64,000 nucleotides of DNA from Arcuatula senhousia. Taxonomy: Eukaryota; Mollusca; Bivalvia; Mytilida; Mytilidae. A program made the position numbers and the translations under genes. Location of the stretch: positions 6,689,001-6,753,000 of the forward strand of contig OZ020309.1 in NCBI GenBank assembly GCA_963971305.1, in the 5' to 3' direction. The notes beneath the pieces are model-generated. The model was not told the DNA's origin, ran no database searches, and worked only from the letters and a program-made list of their open reading frames with translations. This document shows positions 1-12,054 of this stretch, in pieces (position 1 is the stretch's first letter; each line of letters opens with the position of its first letter).

Positions 1-340
1 TTATTTGCTTTTTTTACCATTTCTTTTGCATTTTTATTAATATAAATTAATAACTAGAATGGTAGTCTTCCATGGAAAACGTATGTTGCCTGTGTCTTAT
101 ATTCAGTAACCAGGAAGTAGACAAGTTATGGGTATATAATTGCTTTACACAATATAGTACTATCAGGAAGCTACATGCCAAATATCAAGAGGCTGTGACA
201 TGTAGTTGCCCGGAAACTTTGACATAAATTTTTGTGATGCCACAGGCGAGGCTGGACCCAAAACCAAGCAAGCCAACAGATATGTTTTGTCAAAGTGACT
301 CCTATATGTCACTTTGTAACATGTTGCAGGCGACATAAAA

Positions 341-1826
341 CTAGAGGCTCCCAGGAGCCTGAATCGCTCACCTGATCTCTTATGCCAAAGTTTGAATAAA
401 TTTCACAAACTTTCAAGTACACAAAGTTGCAAACAATCCCTTCAGTGGTTTCAGAGAAAATTTTTGAAAATCAGTTTAAATTAATAGAAAAAACAGTTCA
501 AGTGCAATTACTCCTATAAGGACCTTTTGATGCTGAATAAGAAAAGTTGCTTCGGTTTTTCTCTATCTCTTATACTTTTCAAGTTATAAGCAAAAAACGA
601 TGGTCTGACACCCCTGTTCTATTTTTAGCAACGGCGGCCATGTTGGTTGATCGACATTAATATAATTCACAAACTTGGTAGAGGACATCCTAAAGATCAA
701 GTATACCAAGTATCAATGCAATCCCTTCAGTGGTTTCAGAGAAGAAGATTTTTGAAAATGAGTTAATATAAATGAAAAACAGTTAAAGGGGAATAACTCT
801 TAAACACCTGATCTGACAATTTTGACCCTGAAATAATTTTTGTAGATCTCAATGAGCTTAACAATTCTGCAATGCTAACTTTTCCTCTAGCTCTAACGGT
901 CTTTAAGATATAGTCCAAAAACTGCTAAAATAGTCAATTTTGATGATTAAAGGGCAATAACTCCTAAAAGGAGTCGTTTTACAACTTCAATTCAATGAAG
1001 AGATTTGTAGAGCTTTTGATGCTGAACATGGAAGGTTGCTTCGGATTTTTTCTATCTCTTATACTTTTCGAGTTATAAGCCAAAAACAATGGTCTGACCC
1101 CCCTGTTCTATTTTTAGCAACGGCGGCCATGTTGGTTGGTTGATGTGTATATAATTCACAAACTTGGTAGAGGACATCCTAAAGATCAAGTATACCAAGT
1201 ATCTATGCAATCCCTTCAGTGGTTTCAGAGAAGAAGATTTTTGAAAATCAGTTAAAATTAATGGAAAAAAACAGTTAAAGGGGAATAACTCTTAAACGGC
1301 TGATCTGACAATTTTGACCCTGAAATGATTTTTGTAGATCTCAATGAGCCTAACAATTTTGCAATACTAACTTTTCCTCTAGCTCTAACGGTTTTTAAGA
1401 TATAGTCCAAAAACTGCTAAAATGGTCAATTTTGATGATTAAAGGGCAATAACTCCTATAAGGATTCGTTTTACAACTTCGACTCAATGGAGTGATTTGT
1501 AGAGCTTTTGATGCTGAACATGGAAGGTTGCTTCAGATTTTTTCTATCACTTATACTTTTCGAGTTATAAGCCAAAAACAATGGTCTGACCCCCCTGTTC
1601 TATTTTTAGCAACGGCGGCCATGTTGGTTGGTCAACGTGTATATAATTCACAAACTTGGTAGAGGACATCCTAAAGATCAAGTGTACAAAGTTTCAAAGC
1701 AATCCCATCAGTGGTTTCAGAGAAGAAGATCTTTGAAGAAAAGTTAACGACGGACGACGGACGACGGACGACGGACGCCTAACGATGACAATAGCTCACA
1801 TGACCCTTCGGGTCAGGTGAGCTAAA
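341..1826 (+). repeat. Composite minisatellite element, family G copy 1
   Basis: Lies in the intron after exon 13. The head is a hairpin (GGCTCCCAGGAGCC) followed by GCTCACCTGA at 366-375. Internal modules of about 450-500 bp repeat three times, sharing TTGATGCTGAA and AACGGCGGCCATGTTGGTTG. Then come an ACGACGG microsatellite (about 1745-1777), a 3' hairpin GACCC-TTC-GGGTC (1802-1814) and the inverted end TCAGGTGAGC (1813-1822), then an A-run. The architecture resembles bivalve pearl/DTC84-type minisatellite elements, which are often regarded as non-autonomous Helentron relatives. Confidence 0.8.
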
Positions 1827-1867
1827 AATCAGATATCAACTCTAAAATAAACTACTTCAATACATAC

Positions 1868-1920
1868 TGTGATAATTTTTGAAGAACCTCAGATAATGAA
1901 ACAATCACACTGGTAGCTGT
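1868..1920 (-). CDS. RNF213: Probable RNF213-like exon 13 (53 nt)
   Basis: Seventeen codons plus two bases in the required phase 0. A pyrimidine-rich acceptor (TTGTTTCTTTTGTAG) and a consensus donor (CA|GTATGT) flank it. The peptide TATSVIVSLSEVLQKLS is a short amphipathic helix similar in character to the human VQNILEMLLRLLD that follows the previous exon. Short length makes this weaker than the others. The next exon should lie left of the window and begin in phase 2. Confidence 0.55.
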
Positions 1921-1970
1921 CTACAAAAGAAACAAGGAATACTGTGAGCACAAAGGGATACATCCAATTA

Positions 1971-2178
1971 CTGTAAACCAACTAATTTTCACAAGCGATT
2001 TATTTTTGACTATTTCGCGAAGAACAGAAATTCACGAAAATAAATCATCACGAAAGAATTCATTTTCATTGTGAACACAACTGGTTTTACGAAGAATCGC
2101 GAAAATAAATAGCTGCGAAATCGGTCTCTGACGCAAAAACGCGAAATAAGGTAGCCGCGAAAATTAATTGGTTTACAG
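1971..2178. mobile_element. Mariner-type MITE with TA duplication
   Basis: Terminal inverted repeats of about 20 bp begin CTGTAAACCAA and end TTGGTTTACAG, with one mismatch near position 12. TA dinucleotides lie on both sides (1969-1970, 2179-2180), the signature of Tc1/mariner insertion. The interior is rich in CGCGAA and TTCGCG motifs. 208 bp, no coding capacity. Confidence 0.75.
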
Positions 2179-2180
2179 TA

Positions 2181-2999
2181 TATCCCCTGAATGATATCTG
2201 AAGAAATGAAAATTCTTCATGCACATCTCCTTATGACGTAATTTCTTCATGTAAAGTTGAAAATCCATCAAGCATTTGAGAAGTTGTGTTTAGGACATAT
2301 GTGGACAGACAGGGTGATTCCCATATACATGTACATTGTACCTTCTTAAACTATGTTTTCAGGTGTATAAAACATACACTATCAGTAGTTTTGACTATAC
2401 ATTGAACAAACAAAAATAAGTTATTCTGCACATTATAAATGCAAAACTCTTCCATAATATCAAGTCCCTGTGATGAGTAGTTGCTGGGAAAACTGTTACA
2501 AATAATTTCAACAATTGACCAGTAATGTTGAGAATTAACTAAGTGGGTAAACAGGAAGTAGAAATCCAACAGACCTTATTTAGGTACTCACGAAAAAGGA
2601 CCTCATATTGAAGTCAATTACCAAATATCAAGTTCCTGTGATAAGAAGTAGTTGCCAAGAAAATGGTAACGAAAATTTTTACAAGTAATGTTGAAAATTG
2701 ACTAAGCCGATAGTAGATATCTGTCATACTTAATTTCTGTAATCTTGATGAAGGACCTCATACTGAAGCCATATACCAAATTTCAAGACAGTGTGAATTG
2801 TAGTTGCTGAGAAAACTGATACAAAGTTTATGTTGGGGATGAAATACTATGCACCTCTACATAAAGTATTCTTGCTACATACCAAATTTCATTTAATTCT
2901 GTGAAGTAGATGCAGGAGTTGAGCAGAATAACTTTGTAACAAAAATAGGATGGACAATAGTTAGTAAATTCAAAATTTTACATTTCTTTGAAAAACTAG
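2181..2999 (+). repeat. Intronic degenerate repeat modules
   Basis: Contains several diverged copies of a module with AACAGGAAGTAGA-like and GTTGCTGAGAAAACTG-like motifs (at about 2460-2580, 2620-2700, 2750-2830). These are remnants of the composite minisatellite families. No exon-like sequence recognised. Confidence 0.5.
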
Positions 3000-3420
3000 G
3001 AAAATAAAGAAAGAATGTGTCCATGGGACACGGATGCCCCCGCTGGCCTCAAATAAAAAGTTGAAGTCTGACAGGTCTGAAAGTTGCTTAGGACACATAG
3101 TTTTTCATACTTAACCATCCTACCAAGTTTCAAATAATTCTCATGTATGGTTTCTGAGAAAAGCTTGACGGAAATTTTCATGTCGATTTTGGTATCGATC
3201 CAGCCCCAAACAGGAAGTAGATGTCCGACAGGTCTAAAACTTGCTTAGGACATATAGTTTGTCATACTGAACCATCCTACCAAGTTTCAAAATATTCCCA
3301 CTTATGGTTTCTGAGAAAAGCTTGAGGGAAATTCGTACGGATGGACAGACGTACGGACGGACGGACGGACATGAGTAAAACTTAATGCCCCCCCCCTACA
3401 TGTCGTCGCGGGGGCATAAA
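3000..3420 (+). repeat. Composite minisatellite element, family P copy 1
   Basis: A head hairpin TGTCCATGGGACA and ATGCCCCCGC (3034-3043) are mirrored by GCGGGGGCAT at 3408-3417. Two internal modules of about 170 bp carry AAACAGGAAGTAGATGTC. An (ACGG)n run lies at about 3343-3372. The end is followed by an A-run. Inside the intron between exons 12 and 13. Confidence 0.8.
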
Positions 3421-3432
3421 AAGAAGTCATAC

Positions 3433-3634
3433 TTCGGCATAATCAGTGCTAATATAGTTGGTATTTGATTTCAAGTAGTACAGAAGAGCTGCCATAACTG
3501 CTTCAGGAGGTAATTCTTTAACAGATACATCTACTGTAATGTGGTGGAAATTAAGACAGGCTATGAAAGTCCTTGGCAGAAAGTAGTCAAATGCAAAATA
3601 AGGTTTCAGGGAGTCCAAAACACTACTTCTTTTC
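3433..3634 (-). CDS. RNF213: RNF213-like exon 12: N-arm helices
   Basis: Residues 980-1047. The acceptor is TACTTTTTTACAG, the donor GAA|GTATGA; phase 2 in, phase 0 out. The exon encodes LDSLKPYFAFDYFLPRTFI followed by a VKELPPEAVMAALLYYLKS helix, matching the order of the human FRSWFSLLPLSHLV and FPAHILDCLSGIYYRL segments. Confidence 0.85.
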
Positions 3635-4027
3635 CTGTAAAAAAGTAAAAAGTATGAAGATAAATAAATTTACTTTTAATAGATTTGTTTTGATCCATAA
3701 CTAGCATAGACGTACCGTCCAATAATGTTTCAATTTGTAGTCTGTAGTATACCAGTAATGTAAATGTTAAAATAGCATTTTAAGAAAATGTCAATCAATG
3801 TTCAATTAAAAACCTTCAGGTAAACAAGCTTATGGACACTTGTCATGTGCATGTGACCCTATACAGTTTATTTTTAAAAATCAAAATATATAAATGCAAA
3901 TGTAAATAAAAACAATGTAAATTATATTTACTATTTTCCAAGAAAAGATTCTTTAATATTTGGCCTTTCCTCAGCAATCTACTTGAGTAACTGAACACAT
4001 ACCAAATACCTGCAATTTCATATTTAC

Positions 4028-4252
4028 CTATCCCAATCTGTTTTTCCTTTAAACATTTTAATGCTTTCTTCCCTAACCTCTCCTGTACCCCACCAGTGAG
4101 GAATCCTGTCACTGTAATTTACATCTTTTGTAGCATCTTGGTAAGGTTTGTACTTTTCATAGAGAAAATGTAGCAATGGCATACAGTAAAACCAACATGA
4201 CTGGTTTGTTTTTCCAGTGTATTTGTTCACTAAGTTCAAAACACTTTGTCTC
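4028..4252 (-). CDS. RNF213: RNF213-like exon 11: N-arm helices
   Basis: Residues 905-980. The acceptor is AAAACATTTCAG, the donor ATAG|GTAAAT; phase 2 in and out. The string VLNLVNKYTG, then WFYCMPLLHFLYEKYKPY, aligns in pattern with human RLYLVNLCQRC, then WLGALPVLHCCMEL. Another frame open across this region (to 4468) is a shadow running into the acceptor-side intron. Confidence 0.85.
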
Positions 4253-5286
4253 CTGAAATGTTTTAAAATGAATGATATTAACTTTAATGTTCAAGGGCAC
4301 GAGGAAGTTAACCCAATTGGGTGGTGTCATGTTGCCCGGGGCACATCTAATGGCGAAATACCATTGACCCTCAGCATGTAGTATCGGAGATATGGACCTT
4401 AACCAATAATTTACCAAAGTCATATGTGTAAAATATAATTCAGTCTGCACCAAAAACTTTTTCAACAACTAGTCTGACAACAAGTTTTAAAGGTTTTTCC
4501 TTAAAAATGTCTATATAAAATCTTGGCTATTTTTCACAAGTCCGAACAAATTTTTACTAGTCTGGGGCATCGGACTAGTGGCTAACGGTGCAGACTGAAA
4601 TATAGATCACAGTGACCTAATTTCTAGTAGATGGTGTCACCATATGCAAGACACATCTAGTGGTGAAATATCATTGTCCCCCAAAATCTAGTATCCAAGT
4701 TATGGATTTTAACCAAGAACTTTACCGAAGTTGTTCATGCATAAAATATAGGTCACAGTGACCTAATTTCTAGTGGGTGGTGTAGCCCTACCCAAGACCT
4801 ATCTGGCGGTGAAATATCATTGACCCCAACATTTAGTATCTGAGTAATGGACCTTAACCAAGAACTTAACCAAAGTGTTATGGATGTACGGATGTACAAA
4901 CTGACAGACGGACAAGGGTAAAACCATATGGCAGCTCCACATACGTGGTCAGGCCATAAAAAATTGTGTGCAAGATTCTGTTAAATCATAACACCGAATA
5001 TCATCATAATAAATTGCAGAGGTTGAAAGATTTGTTTTCAAAAGAGTCAAGAAAATCTGCTCACTAGCTACAGTGGTATCCCTGCTTTTACAATAATGTC
5101 TTGATTAAAATACAAAGTTTTTGGCCAACAGGAAGTAAATATTTCATGGAACCAATAACTTATCTGCCAAATGCAATACATCATGTCAATATACACCAAA
5201 TATCAATTCAAGTCTCCCCCCGTTTTCCCCCAAAAGTTCAAAGTTAAAAAGGTCATAACTCCCACTAACAAGAGTTAACACTAAAG

Positions 5287-6520
5287 TATGTCTCGCCTGC
5301 CGGCACCATCAGAAACAATTATTCTCTTTTACTTCCACTATATTTTGAATTTACAAGGATTTTCATTTTCTGAGATCAAAAGATGTTTATAGAATTTAAA
5401 TATTGCTAATATATGCACTAAAAATAATCAAAGTCACTCAACCAGAAAATCAAGGTCAAGGTCAAAAGATGGGGATGCAACTGTTCTACGCTATTACTAG
5501 GACAAATGCTTACCAAGTTTCATCAACCTAGGATCTATAGTTCTTGAGATATGGAGGTGCTCGCAAAACTTTTATATTGCTATTATATGTATTGAAAATT
5601 GTCAAAGTCACTCAGCTGGAAAATCTAGGTCAAAGTCAAAAGATGGGGATGCAATCATGCTAAGCTACTACTGGGGCATATGCATACCAAGTTTTATCAA
5701 CCTAGAACTCATAGTTCTTAAGATATGGAAGTATTCGCAAAACTTTTCCATTGCTATTATATGTATAAAAAATTAACAAAGTCACTCAACCGGAAAATCA
5801 AGGTCAAGGTCAAAAGATGGGGATGCAACTGTGCTTAGCTACTACTGGGGCATATGCATACCAAGTTTGATCAACCTAGGATCTATAGTTCTTGAGATAT
5901 GGAGGTGCTCGCAAAACTTTTATATTGCTATTATATGTATTAAAAATTAACAAAGTCACTCAACCGGAAAATCAAGGTCAAGGTCAAAAGATGGGGATGC
6001 AACTGTGCTTAGCTACTACTGGGGCATATGCATACCAAGTTTGATCAACCTAGGATCTATAGTTCTTGAGATATGGAGGTGCTCGCAAAACTTTTATATT
6101 GCTATTATATGTATTAAAAATTGTCAAAGTCACTCAGCTGGAAAATCTAGGTCAAAGTCAAAAGATGGGGATGCAATCATGCTAAGCTACTACTGGGGCA
6201 TATGCATACCAAGTTTCATCAACTTAGGACCTATAGTTCTTGAGATATGGAGGTGCTCGCAAAACTTTTATATTGCTATTATATATATTGAAAATTATCA
6301 AAGTCATTCAACCGGAAAATCAAGGTCAAGGTCAAAAGATGGGGATGCAACTGTGCTTAGCTACTAATGGGGCATATGCATACCGTGTTTCATCAACCTA
6401 GGATGTATAGTTCTTGAGATATGGAGGTGCTCATAAAACGTTTCCAAAAAGTTAACGCCGCCGTCACCGCCACCGCCGGTAAAGTAACACCTATGTCCTG
6501 CTCTGCTTCGCAGGCGAGAC
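5287..6520 (+). repeat. Composite minisatellite element, family D (177-bp modules)
   Basis: Bounded by TGTCTCGCCTGC on the left and its exact complement GCAGGCGAGACA on the right. The interior has about six tandem modules of 177-178 bp carrying CAAGGTCAAAAGATGGGG and GAGATATGGAGGTGCTCGC. It ends in a CTGC-TTC-GCAG hairpin (6503-6513) and an A-run. Because the module is near a multiple of three it leaves a spurious open frame on the plus strand (6005-6367). Confidence 0.8.
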
Positions 6521-6907
6521 AAAAGTTGATGGTCAAAATTTCCTGGAAATATATGCACAACAACATATGGTTTCCTACTTATATACCAAGTTTCATTGAA
6601 TTCCATTCAGTACTTCAAAGGAGTTGCGCTGACAATCTTTGGGATGGACAGAGGAACAGACGGACGGAGGAAGTGACCCAACTACTAGACCTGCTTTCGC
6701 CTTCAGAGACACAGGTAAAAATGGGTCAATTACAGAAATGGCCAGATTTCGTTTGACAGAAAGTATAGGAGCAACAGACCTGTAATCCAATCCAATATTA
6801 TGGGAGCTCATGCCGATGCTGCATATCTTAAAGAGGCTGAGATTAGTAGTTGTTGAAAAAACAGTTACAAAAATTCTCTATTAATATTATTGAACATAAA
6901 TGTCAAC

Positions 6908-8090
6908 AAGAGGCTCCCAAGAGCCTGAATCGCTCACCTGGTCTAGATATCAACCCTATAAAGAACTTTGTAGAGCTAAATAAGCTGAACATTTAAGCAA
7001 GCAACAGCTTTTCTCTTTCAGCGATAGTTTTCATTCTGTAGGCCAAAAATGTGCAAAATGTTATAATACTTTATATTAAGGGCCATCTGAACACTTTGAC
7101 TCTATAGAGACTTTTGTTAAGAGCTTAATGAACTGAACATTTAAGCAAGCAACCACTTTTCTTTATCTGCTATAGTTTTCATTATATAAGCCAAAAACAT
7201 GAAAACACATAAATTTAGGGGCAGTAACCCCTATTAGGGGTCATCTGACAATTTCGACCCTGTGAAGACTTTTGTAGAGCTAGATGAGCTGAACATTTAA
7301 GCAGGCAACAGCTTTTTTCTATCTGCAATAGTTTTCATTTTATAGGCCAAAAACACTATTTTTTGCCTTTAATGGGCTGTAACCCCTATAAGGGGTCATC
7401 TGACATCTTCGACCCTATGAAGACTTTTGTAGAGCATAATGAGATGAACATTTACGCAAGCAACAGCTTTTCTCTATCTGAAATAGTTTTCATTCTATAG
7501 GCCCAAAAACACTTTTTCGCCTTTAAGGGGCTGTAACCCCTATAAGGGGTCATCTGACAACTTCGACCCTATGGAGACTTTTGTAGAGCTAAATGAGCTG
7601 AACATTAAGCAAGCAACAGCTTTTCTCTATCTGCAATAATTTTCATTCTAAAGGCCAAAAACATGCAAAAACGCTATTTTTCACCTTCAAGGGGCTGTAA
7701 CCCCTATAAGGGATCATCTTCTAAGGGATGCAACTTCGCCCAAATGGAGACTTTTGTAGAACTTTTGATGCTGAAGCAGTAGGGTGGCATCAGATTTCAT
7801 CTATCTCTTATACTTTTTGATTTACAAGCCAAAAACAGTAGTCTGACCCCCCTGGTCTATTTTAGTAACAGTGGCCATGTTTTTTGACGGATCAAAAATT
7901 GAAACACAAGTTTGGTGCAGGACACCCTAAGGATCATTAATACCAAGTTTCATTAAATTCTGTTCAGTAGTTTCAGAGGAGAAGATTTTTGAAAAATTGT
8001 TAACAGACGACGACAGACGACAGACGACGACGACGGACGCCAAGTGATGGTAATAGCTCACATGGACCTTCGGTCCAGGTGAGCTAAAAA
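6908..8090 (+). repeat. Composite minisatellite element, family G copy 2
   Basis: The head hairpin is GGCTCCCAAGAGCC and the inner end GCTCACCTGG. About five modules of 150-165 bp contain ATAACCCCTATAAGGGGTCAT-like sequence. The GACGACAGACGAC microsatellite is at about 7985-8039. The 3' hairpin GGACC-TTC-GGTCC (8064-8076) is followed by CCAGGTGAGC, then an A-run. Both the last base of the inverted end and the hairpin stem differ from copy 1 but still pair. Confidence 0.8.
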
Positions 8091-8730
8091 TTAACTAAGT
8101 CGGTACACTGAGGAAGTGTTTGAGCAACAGACCGAAATCAAATCCCACATTATGGGAGCCCATGCTGATGCTGCAGCTGCATACCAAATATCAAGAGGCT
8201 GTGATTAGTAGTTGCTGAGAAAACTGTTATGAATTTTTTTATTATTGAACATTGATGTAAAAAATTAACTAGGTCGGTAAACAGGAAGTAGGTGAGCCAC
8301 AGACCTAAAAACCAAATCCCACGTTATGGGAGCCCATGCTGATGCTGCATACTAAATATCAAGAAGCTATAATTAGTAGTTGCCGAGAAAACTGTTACGA
8401 AAATTTTCTATTATTGAACATTAATGTCAAAAATTAACTAACTGTAAACAGGAAGTAGGTAAGTGACAGACCTGAAATAGAATCCAAAATTATGGGAGGC
8501 CATGCTGATGCAGCATACCAAATATCAACAGGCTTTGATTTGTAGCTGCTGAAAACTGTTACAAAAATTTCTTCCCTGCCCGCACGCTGCCTGCCTGTCC
8601 GCCCAACATTTTATGACCTGAATTTTTCACTCTGTGAAATCCGGCAAAAAAAGTTAAAACAGCATACCCAACTCTTCTTAGGGTCAGAAGAATAATAAAA
8701 GGAAAATTTTTAAAAATGACTTGTACTCAC

Positions 8731-8990
8731 ATTTTGAGTCTACTGCTTGGAAAGAATGAATTTATGCTTTCATATTCAGGACATTTCTTGTCATCACTGA
8801 GTACTGGTAAAAGTGATTTACAAAGCTGTTCATCTTCTTTGTCAGTAAGCACTATATTTTTTGTATCTTTCAGGTAAACCAGCACCAGTGCAGCAGATAA
8901 ATGTAGAATTCTCTCTCCAACCGCAACAGTGGTGCTTTTGTCACTTTTATATAAATTCAGCAGCATTTTTGAAATATAACCACTAAATGC
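8731..8990 (-). CDS. RNF213: RNF213-like exon 10: N-arm helices
   Basis: Residues 819-905. The acceptor is CATTCTTTTGTAG, the donor AT|GTGAGT; phase 0 in, phase 2 out. Amphipathic helices (GERILHLSAALVLVYLKD) correspond to the human segment reading LIVLFVVEKIELLLEG in the same order. The exon is slightly longer than the Met-initiated frame inside it: it starts nine codons upstream at an intronic AG. Confidence 0.85.
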
Positions 8991-9107
8991 CTACAAAAGA
9001 ATGCTAAAATACAGAATGAATGAATTGAAACAAAATTAATTAATGTTGTTTTTGCCTTCAAAAAGGATGTCTACCACCGTTTCTCCCAAAATTTCAAAGT
9101 TCAAAAG

Positions 9108-10497
9108 GTAAAAAGGAGAAGGTTCGCGAACCTTCATATTTGGCCCTTAAATTTCAAGTATTAGATAATCATGTCATATTTGTTGTAGATATAGTACTAT
9201 GGATATATGTAAGACATATGCATTTGAAAGCTTGATTTGTGACATAACTACGTCGCTGTGACGTCACAATCTTCGGCATTTTGCAAAAAATATTGAAAAT
9301 CTTTAGATTTTGCCTTGTTTCAATGCACATTTGTGTTATGGAAATATAGAGCGCACTCATGGACACCCTTAATAATTAAGTAGATTATAATTATGACCAT
9401 ATTAAAAGTTTTCTGAAAATATGAAGGGTGCCCTTGATTGCGCTCATATTTTTCTTGACCAATTTAGAACCAAAAATAGGGCATGTAATGGGACATTAAA
9501 TGATACCCCGCCACGTTATAATATCAAAAGTTCATAAAATTTGATTTCAATGTGGCCTATCTGGAAAACTATTTTTTGGATCATGCTGGAAATTGAACTT
9601 GACCTGTATTTTATTGTACTCAATAGCTGTACAAAATATCAAGTGAATCCCATGACACGTTTTCAAGTTATTGGGAAACTTAAAATTTCATTAAATTTGA
9701 TTTTTCAAAGTGGCCTATCTCGAAAACTATTTTTTAGATCATGCTGGAAATCAAACTTGACCTGTATTTTATTGTACTAAATAGCTGTGCAAAATATCAT
9801 TGAAATCCTTTGACGCGTTTTCAAGTTATTGGTCGGAAACTCAAAATTTCATGAAATTTGATTTTTCAAAGTGGCCTTTCTTGAAAACTTTTTTTTGGAT
9901 CATGCTGGAAATCGAACTTGACCTGTATTTTATTGTACTAAATAGCTGTGCAAAATATCATTCAAATCCTTTGACGTGTTTTCAAGTTATTGGTCGGAAA
10001 CTCAAAATTTCATGAAATTTGATTTTTCAAAGTGGCCTATCTCGAAAACTATTTTTTGGATCATGCTGGAAATCGAACTTGACCTGTATTTTATTGTACT
10101 CGATAGCTGTGCAAAATATCATTCAATTCCTTTGACGCATTTTCAAGTTATTGGTCGGAAACCTTCGGCGGACGGACGGACAGACGGACGGACGGACGGA
10201 CGGACGGACGGACACCGAAATAAACTGAGTGTATAACATAATACCCTGCCACTTCGTGTGGCGGGGTATAAAAAGTAGCAAAATATGGTGAAATTTAGGA
10301 TTTTTCGTCAAATTCCCCAAGTTTGACCCCTATGGTTGAATTGGTCTTTTATAATATGTCAAAAAGAAGTTAAGAATTAGACAAACCAAGCACATGACTA
10401 TACTTACTAAGAATTATAACATGAAATATTTAAGTTAAGATTTTTGCCAAATTGTAGGCCAAATAAGGGTGTTCGTGAACTTTCCCCTTTGAGAATT
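9108..10497 (+). mobile_element. Inverted-repeat element A copy 1, interrupted by element B
   Basis: Imperfect inverted ends of about 35 bp (starting AAAGGAGAAGGTTC, ending GAACTTTCCCCTTT). The same element lies uninterrupted, in reverse orientation, at 23317-23905. Comparison shows that 9477-10269 here is an insertion of element B into an A-run. No coding capacity. Confidence 0.75.
9477..10269 (+). repeat. Composite minisatellite element, family B copy 1 (nested)
   Basis: 793 bp starting TAGGGCATGTAATGGGAC and ending GTGGCGGGGTAT. The inner inverted end is ATACCCCGCCAC against GTGGCGGGGTAT. Four modules of about 165 bp share CATGCTGGAAATCGAACTTG, then an (ACGG)n run (10164-10212) and a CAC-TTC-GTG hairpin. 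Flanked by AAAAA on both sides (9472-9476, 10270-10274). The plus-strand open frames here are repeat artefacts. Confidence 0.8.
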
Positions 10498-10551
10498 AAA
10501 ATTTCCTGGTAACATGCACAACTACATATGGTGTCCTTCCTACATACCAAG

Positions 10552-10970
10552 TAGGGGTGAAACGATACTCCGAAGTACCGAATATTATCGGTATTTTATC
10601 AATTTTCGGTTCACGGTACGTTTTGGCGCTTTTTCGATTCGGTACATGATCAGGACTTTACTCCTTATTTTAAAATTTCTGGAAACTGAAAAAGGTCAAA
10701 ATCAGTATGGCACCATTTTGTTGAGATACAACCAGAACTTCTGTTGTTGAAAATTCATTTCCAATGGGTGATTTTGAGGGTTTTAAGCTAATAACAACTT
10801 CAGATCTCCTATGAATGTGTTTTTGACGACATGTTCAGCAAAGAGATGTGAAAACAAAGGAAATTTAAAGGAAGTTGTAAAGAAATTGTACCGAACCGAA
10901 AGTAATAGTATCATTATGAAAATGTACGGTACGCATCGTATCGTGGCATGAGCGTATCGTTTCAGCCCTA
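10552..10970. mobile_element. hAT-like MITE with 8-bp target duplication, copy 1
   Basis: 419 bp. The inverted ends are TAGGGGTGAAACGATAC and (complement) TAGGGCTGAAACGATAC, one mismatch in 17. The 8-bp sequence ATACCAAG flanks it directly at 10544-10551 and 10971-10978. The 8-bp duplication and TIR style are typical of hAT elements. No transposase recognised. Confidence 0.85.
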
Positions 10971-11029
10971 ATACCAAGTTTCTTTTAAATTGGTTCAGTA
11001 GTTTCAGAGGAGTTGCGCTGACAATTTTT

Positions 11030-11676
11030 GTGATGGACAGACATACAGACAGGCCAAAAACAATAAGTCTCCCCACCAAAGAACATGTGAAAATCTGTAT
11101 TTTGCATTTTTTACGAACCTACATCTGTGAAATTCTATATTTAGCATTTTGTTTAAATATCCAAACCTTTTCAAAATGTTTGTTTTCTCTATAGTACACT
11201 GAAAATGACACAAAAACCAAGAAGATAAAGTGAGCTAAAAACTGATGCAGTTGATAAATAGACAAATGTACAAATTACAGACCTATAGTTTATTTGATCA
11301 TGGTTATCAGAAAATAACAATAAGATATGTTTTCTGTTCCTTGTTCATGAAGGGGGTCTATCTGTGACTATTTCAGGACTGGATTTGAATTATATTTATT
11401 TTATTTAGACCATGGGCCAATTGCAGAACCGTGAGCAGTGCCAAAAGGAATGCTGAAAACAGCTCATAAAAAAGATAACCCCTCTTCTTATTGAAATCTG
11501 CATATACTGCAAAAAATTATGTTCAAGAGCAATGATATTTCTTCATGCACATCCCAATATGTTTCATCAAGCAGTTTGGTTGGAGTTGACATTAAGAGAA
11601 ATGTGGACAGATGGACAGACAGAGAGGGTGGTTCCTATCAATATATTCCAAAAATCTATTTAATAAATTATACTAC
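11030..11676. other. Intron 9 (distal part): no gene seen
   Basis: AT-rich intronic sequence. 11337-11450 is a copy of the sequence that surrounds the element at 25911-26975 (shared GAAGGGGGTCTATC, CTATTTCAGGACT and TTTATTTAGACC blocks). It shows that site without the inserted element. Confidence 0.55.
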
Positions 11677-11984
11677 CGTATTCATTGCATGGTAAAATTC
11701 TTTACTGTCATTCCATAAATTTGCTGTTTCTTGGTAAACTTCTTTTAACCCATCCATAAGTCTATCAAAGTGATAAAGGATTTCTTCTCCAGTGACACCA
11801 ACTTTGTCAGATTCTTTCAGTTGAATTTGTGGAGCAAAAACAGTGAAAAAAAATTCTGCTTCCTGTCTCAGATGTTTTTTAAGTTCATCACCTTTGAACC
11901 AGCCTTTAACTGTTTTCCAGACGCCTTTCTTTTGATCTGTTTCGGGTTTTTCTTTTATAACTCCATCATACTGGTGAATGGTTT
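11677..11984 (-). CDS. RNF213: RNF213-like exon 9: start of the helical N-arm
   Basis: Residues 716-818, 308 nt. The acceptor is ATTTGTAAG and the donor ACG|GTAGTA; phase 1 in, phase 0 out. It has no internal Met near its start, so a Met-to-stop ORF search misses it. It opens with a glutamate completed across the intron, then TIHQYDGVI, equivalent to the human HQYYDIVY segment just after CBM20. Later it contains an EEILYHFDRLMDGL helix and a WNDSKEFYHAMNT helix. Predicted all-alpha. Confidence 0.8.
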
Positions 11985-12054
11985 CTTACAAATAGAATAA
12001 AAGAAGATAACATTTAAAACACAACTTTATTTAGAAAGAAACAAGAAATCTGTG

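Larger units (their letters stand above)
4253..8730 (+). repeat. Intron 10: almost entirely repeats
   Basis: About 4270-4960: three modules of about 130 bp sharing CACAGTGACCTAATTTCTAGT, ending in a degenerate GACGGAC tail. 5287-6520: family D. 6530-6900: tail fragment of a further family. 6908-8090: family G copy 2. 8091-8640: four diverged 120-150 bp modules with AACAGGAAGTAG. No additional exon found. Confidence 0.65.

Noticed and set aside
62..340. A further RNF213-like exon at the left edge
   Set aside because: The sequence is a degenerate AACAGGAAGTAGA-type repeat module; no acceptor with phase 2 followed by coding sequence was found.
6005..6367. 120-codon plus-strand frame with internal repeats
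   Set aside because: It is the 177-bp family D minisatellite read in an open frame.
9541..10236. Plus-strand open frames repeating FWIMLEIELDLYFIVL
   Set aside because: These are translations of the family B 165-bp minisatellite; they end in the ACGG microsatellite and are not conserved as protein.
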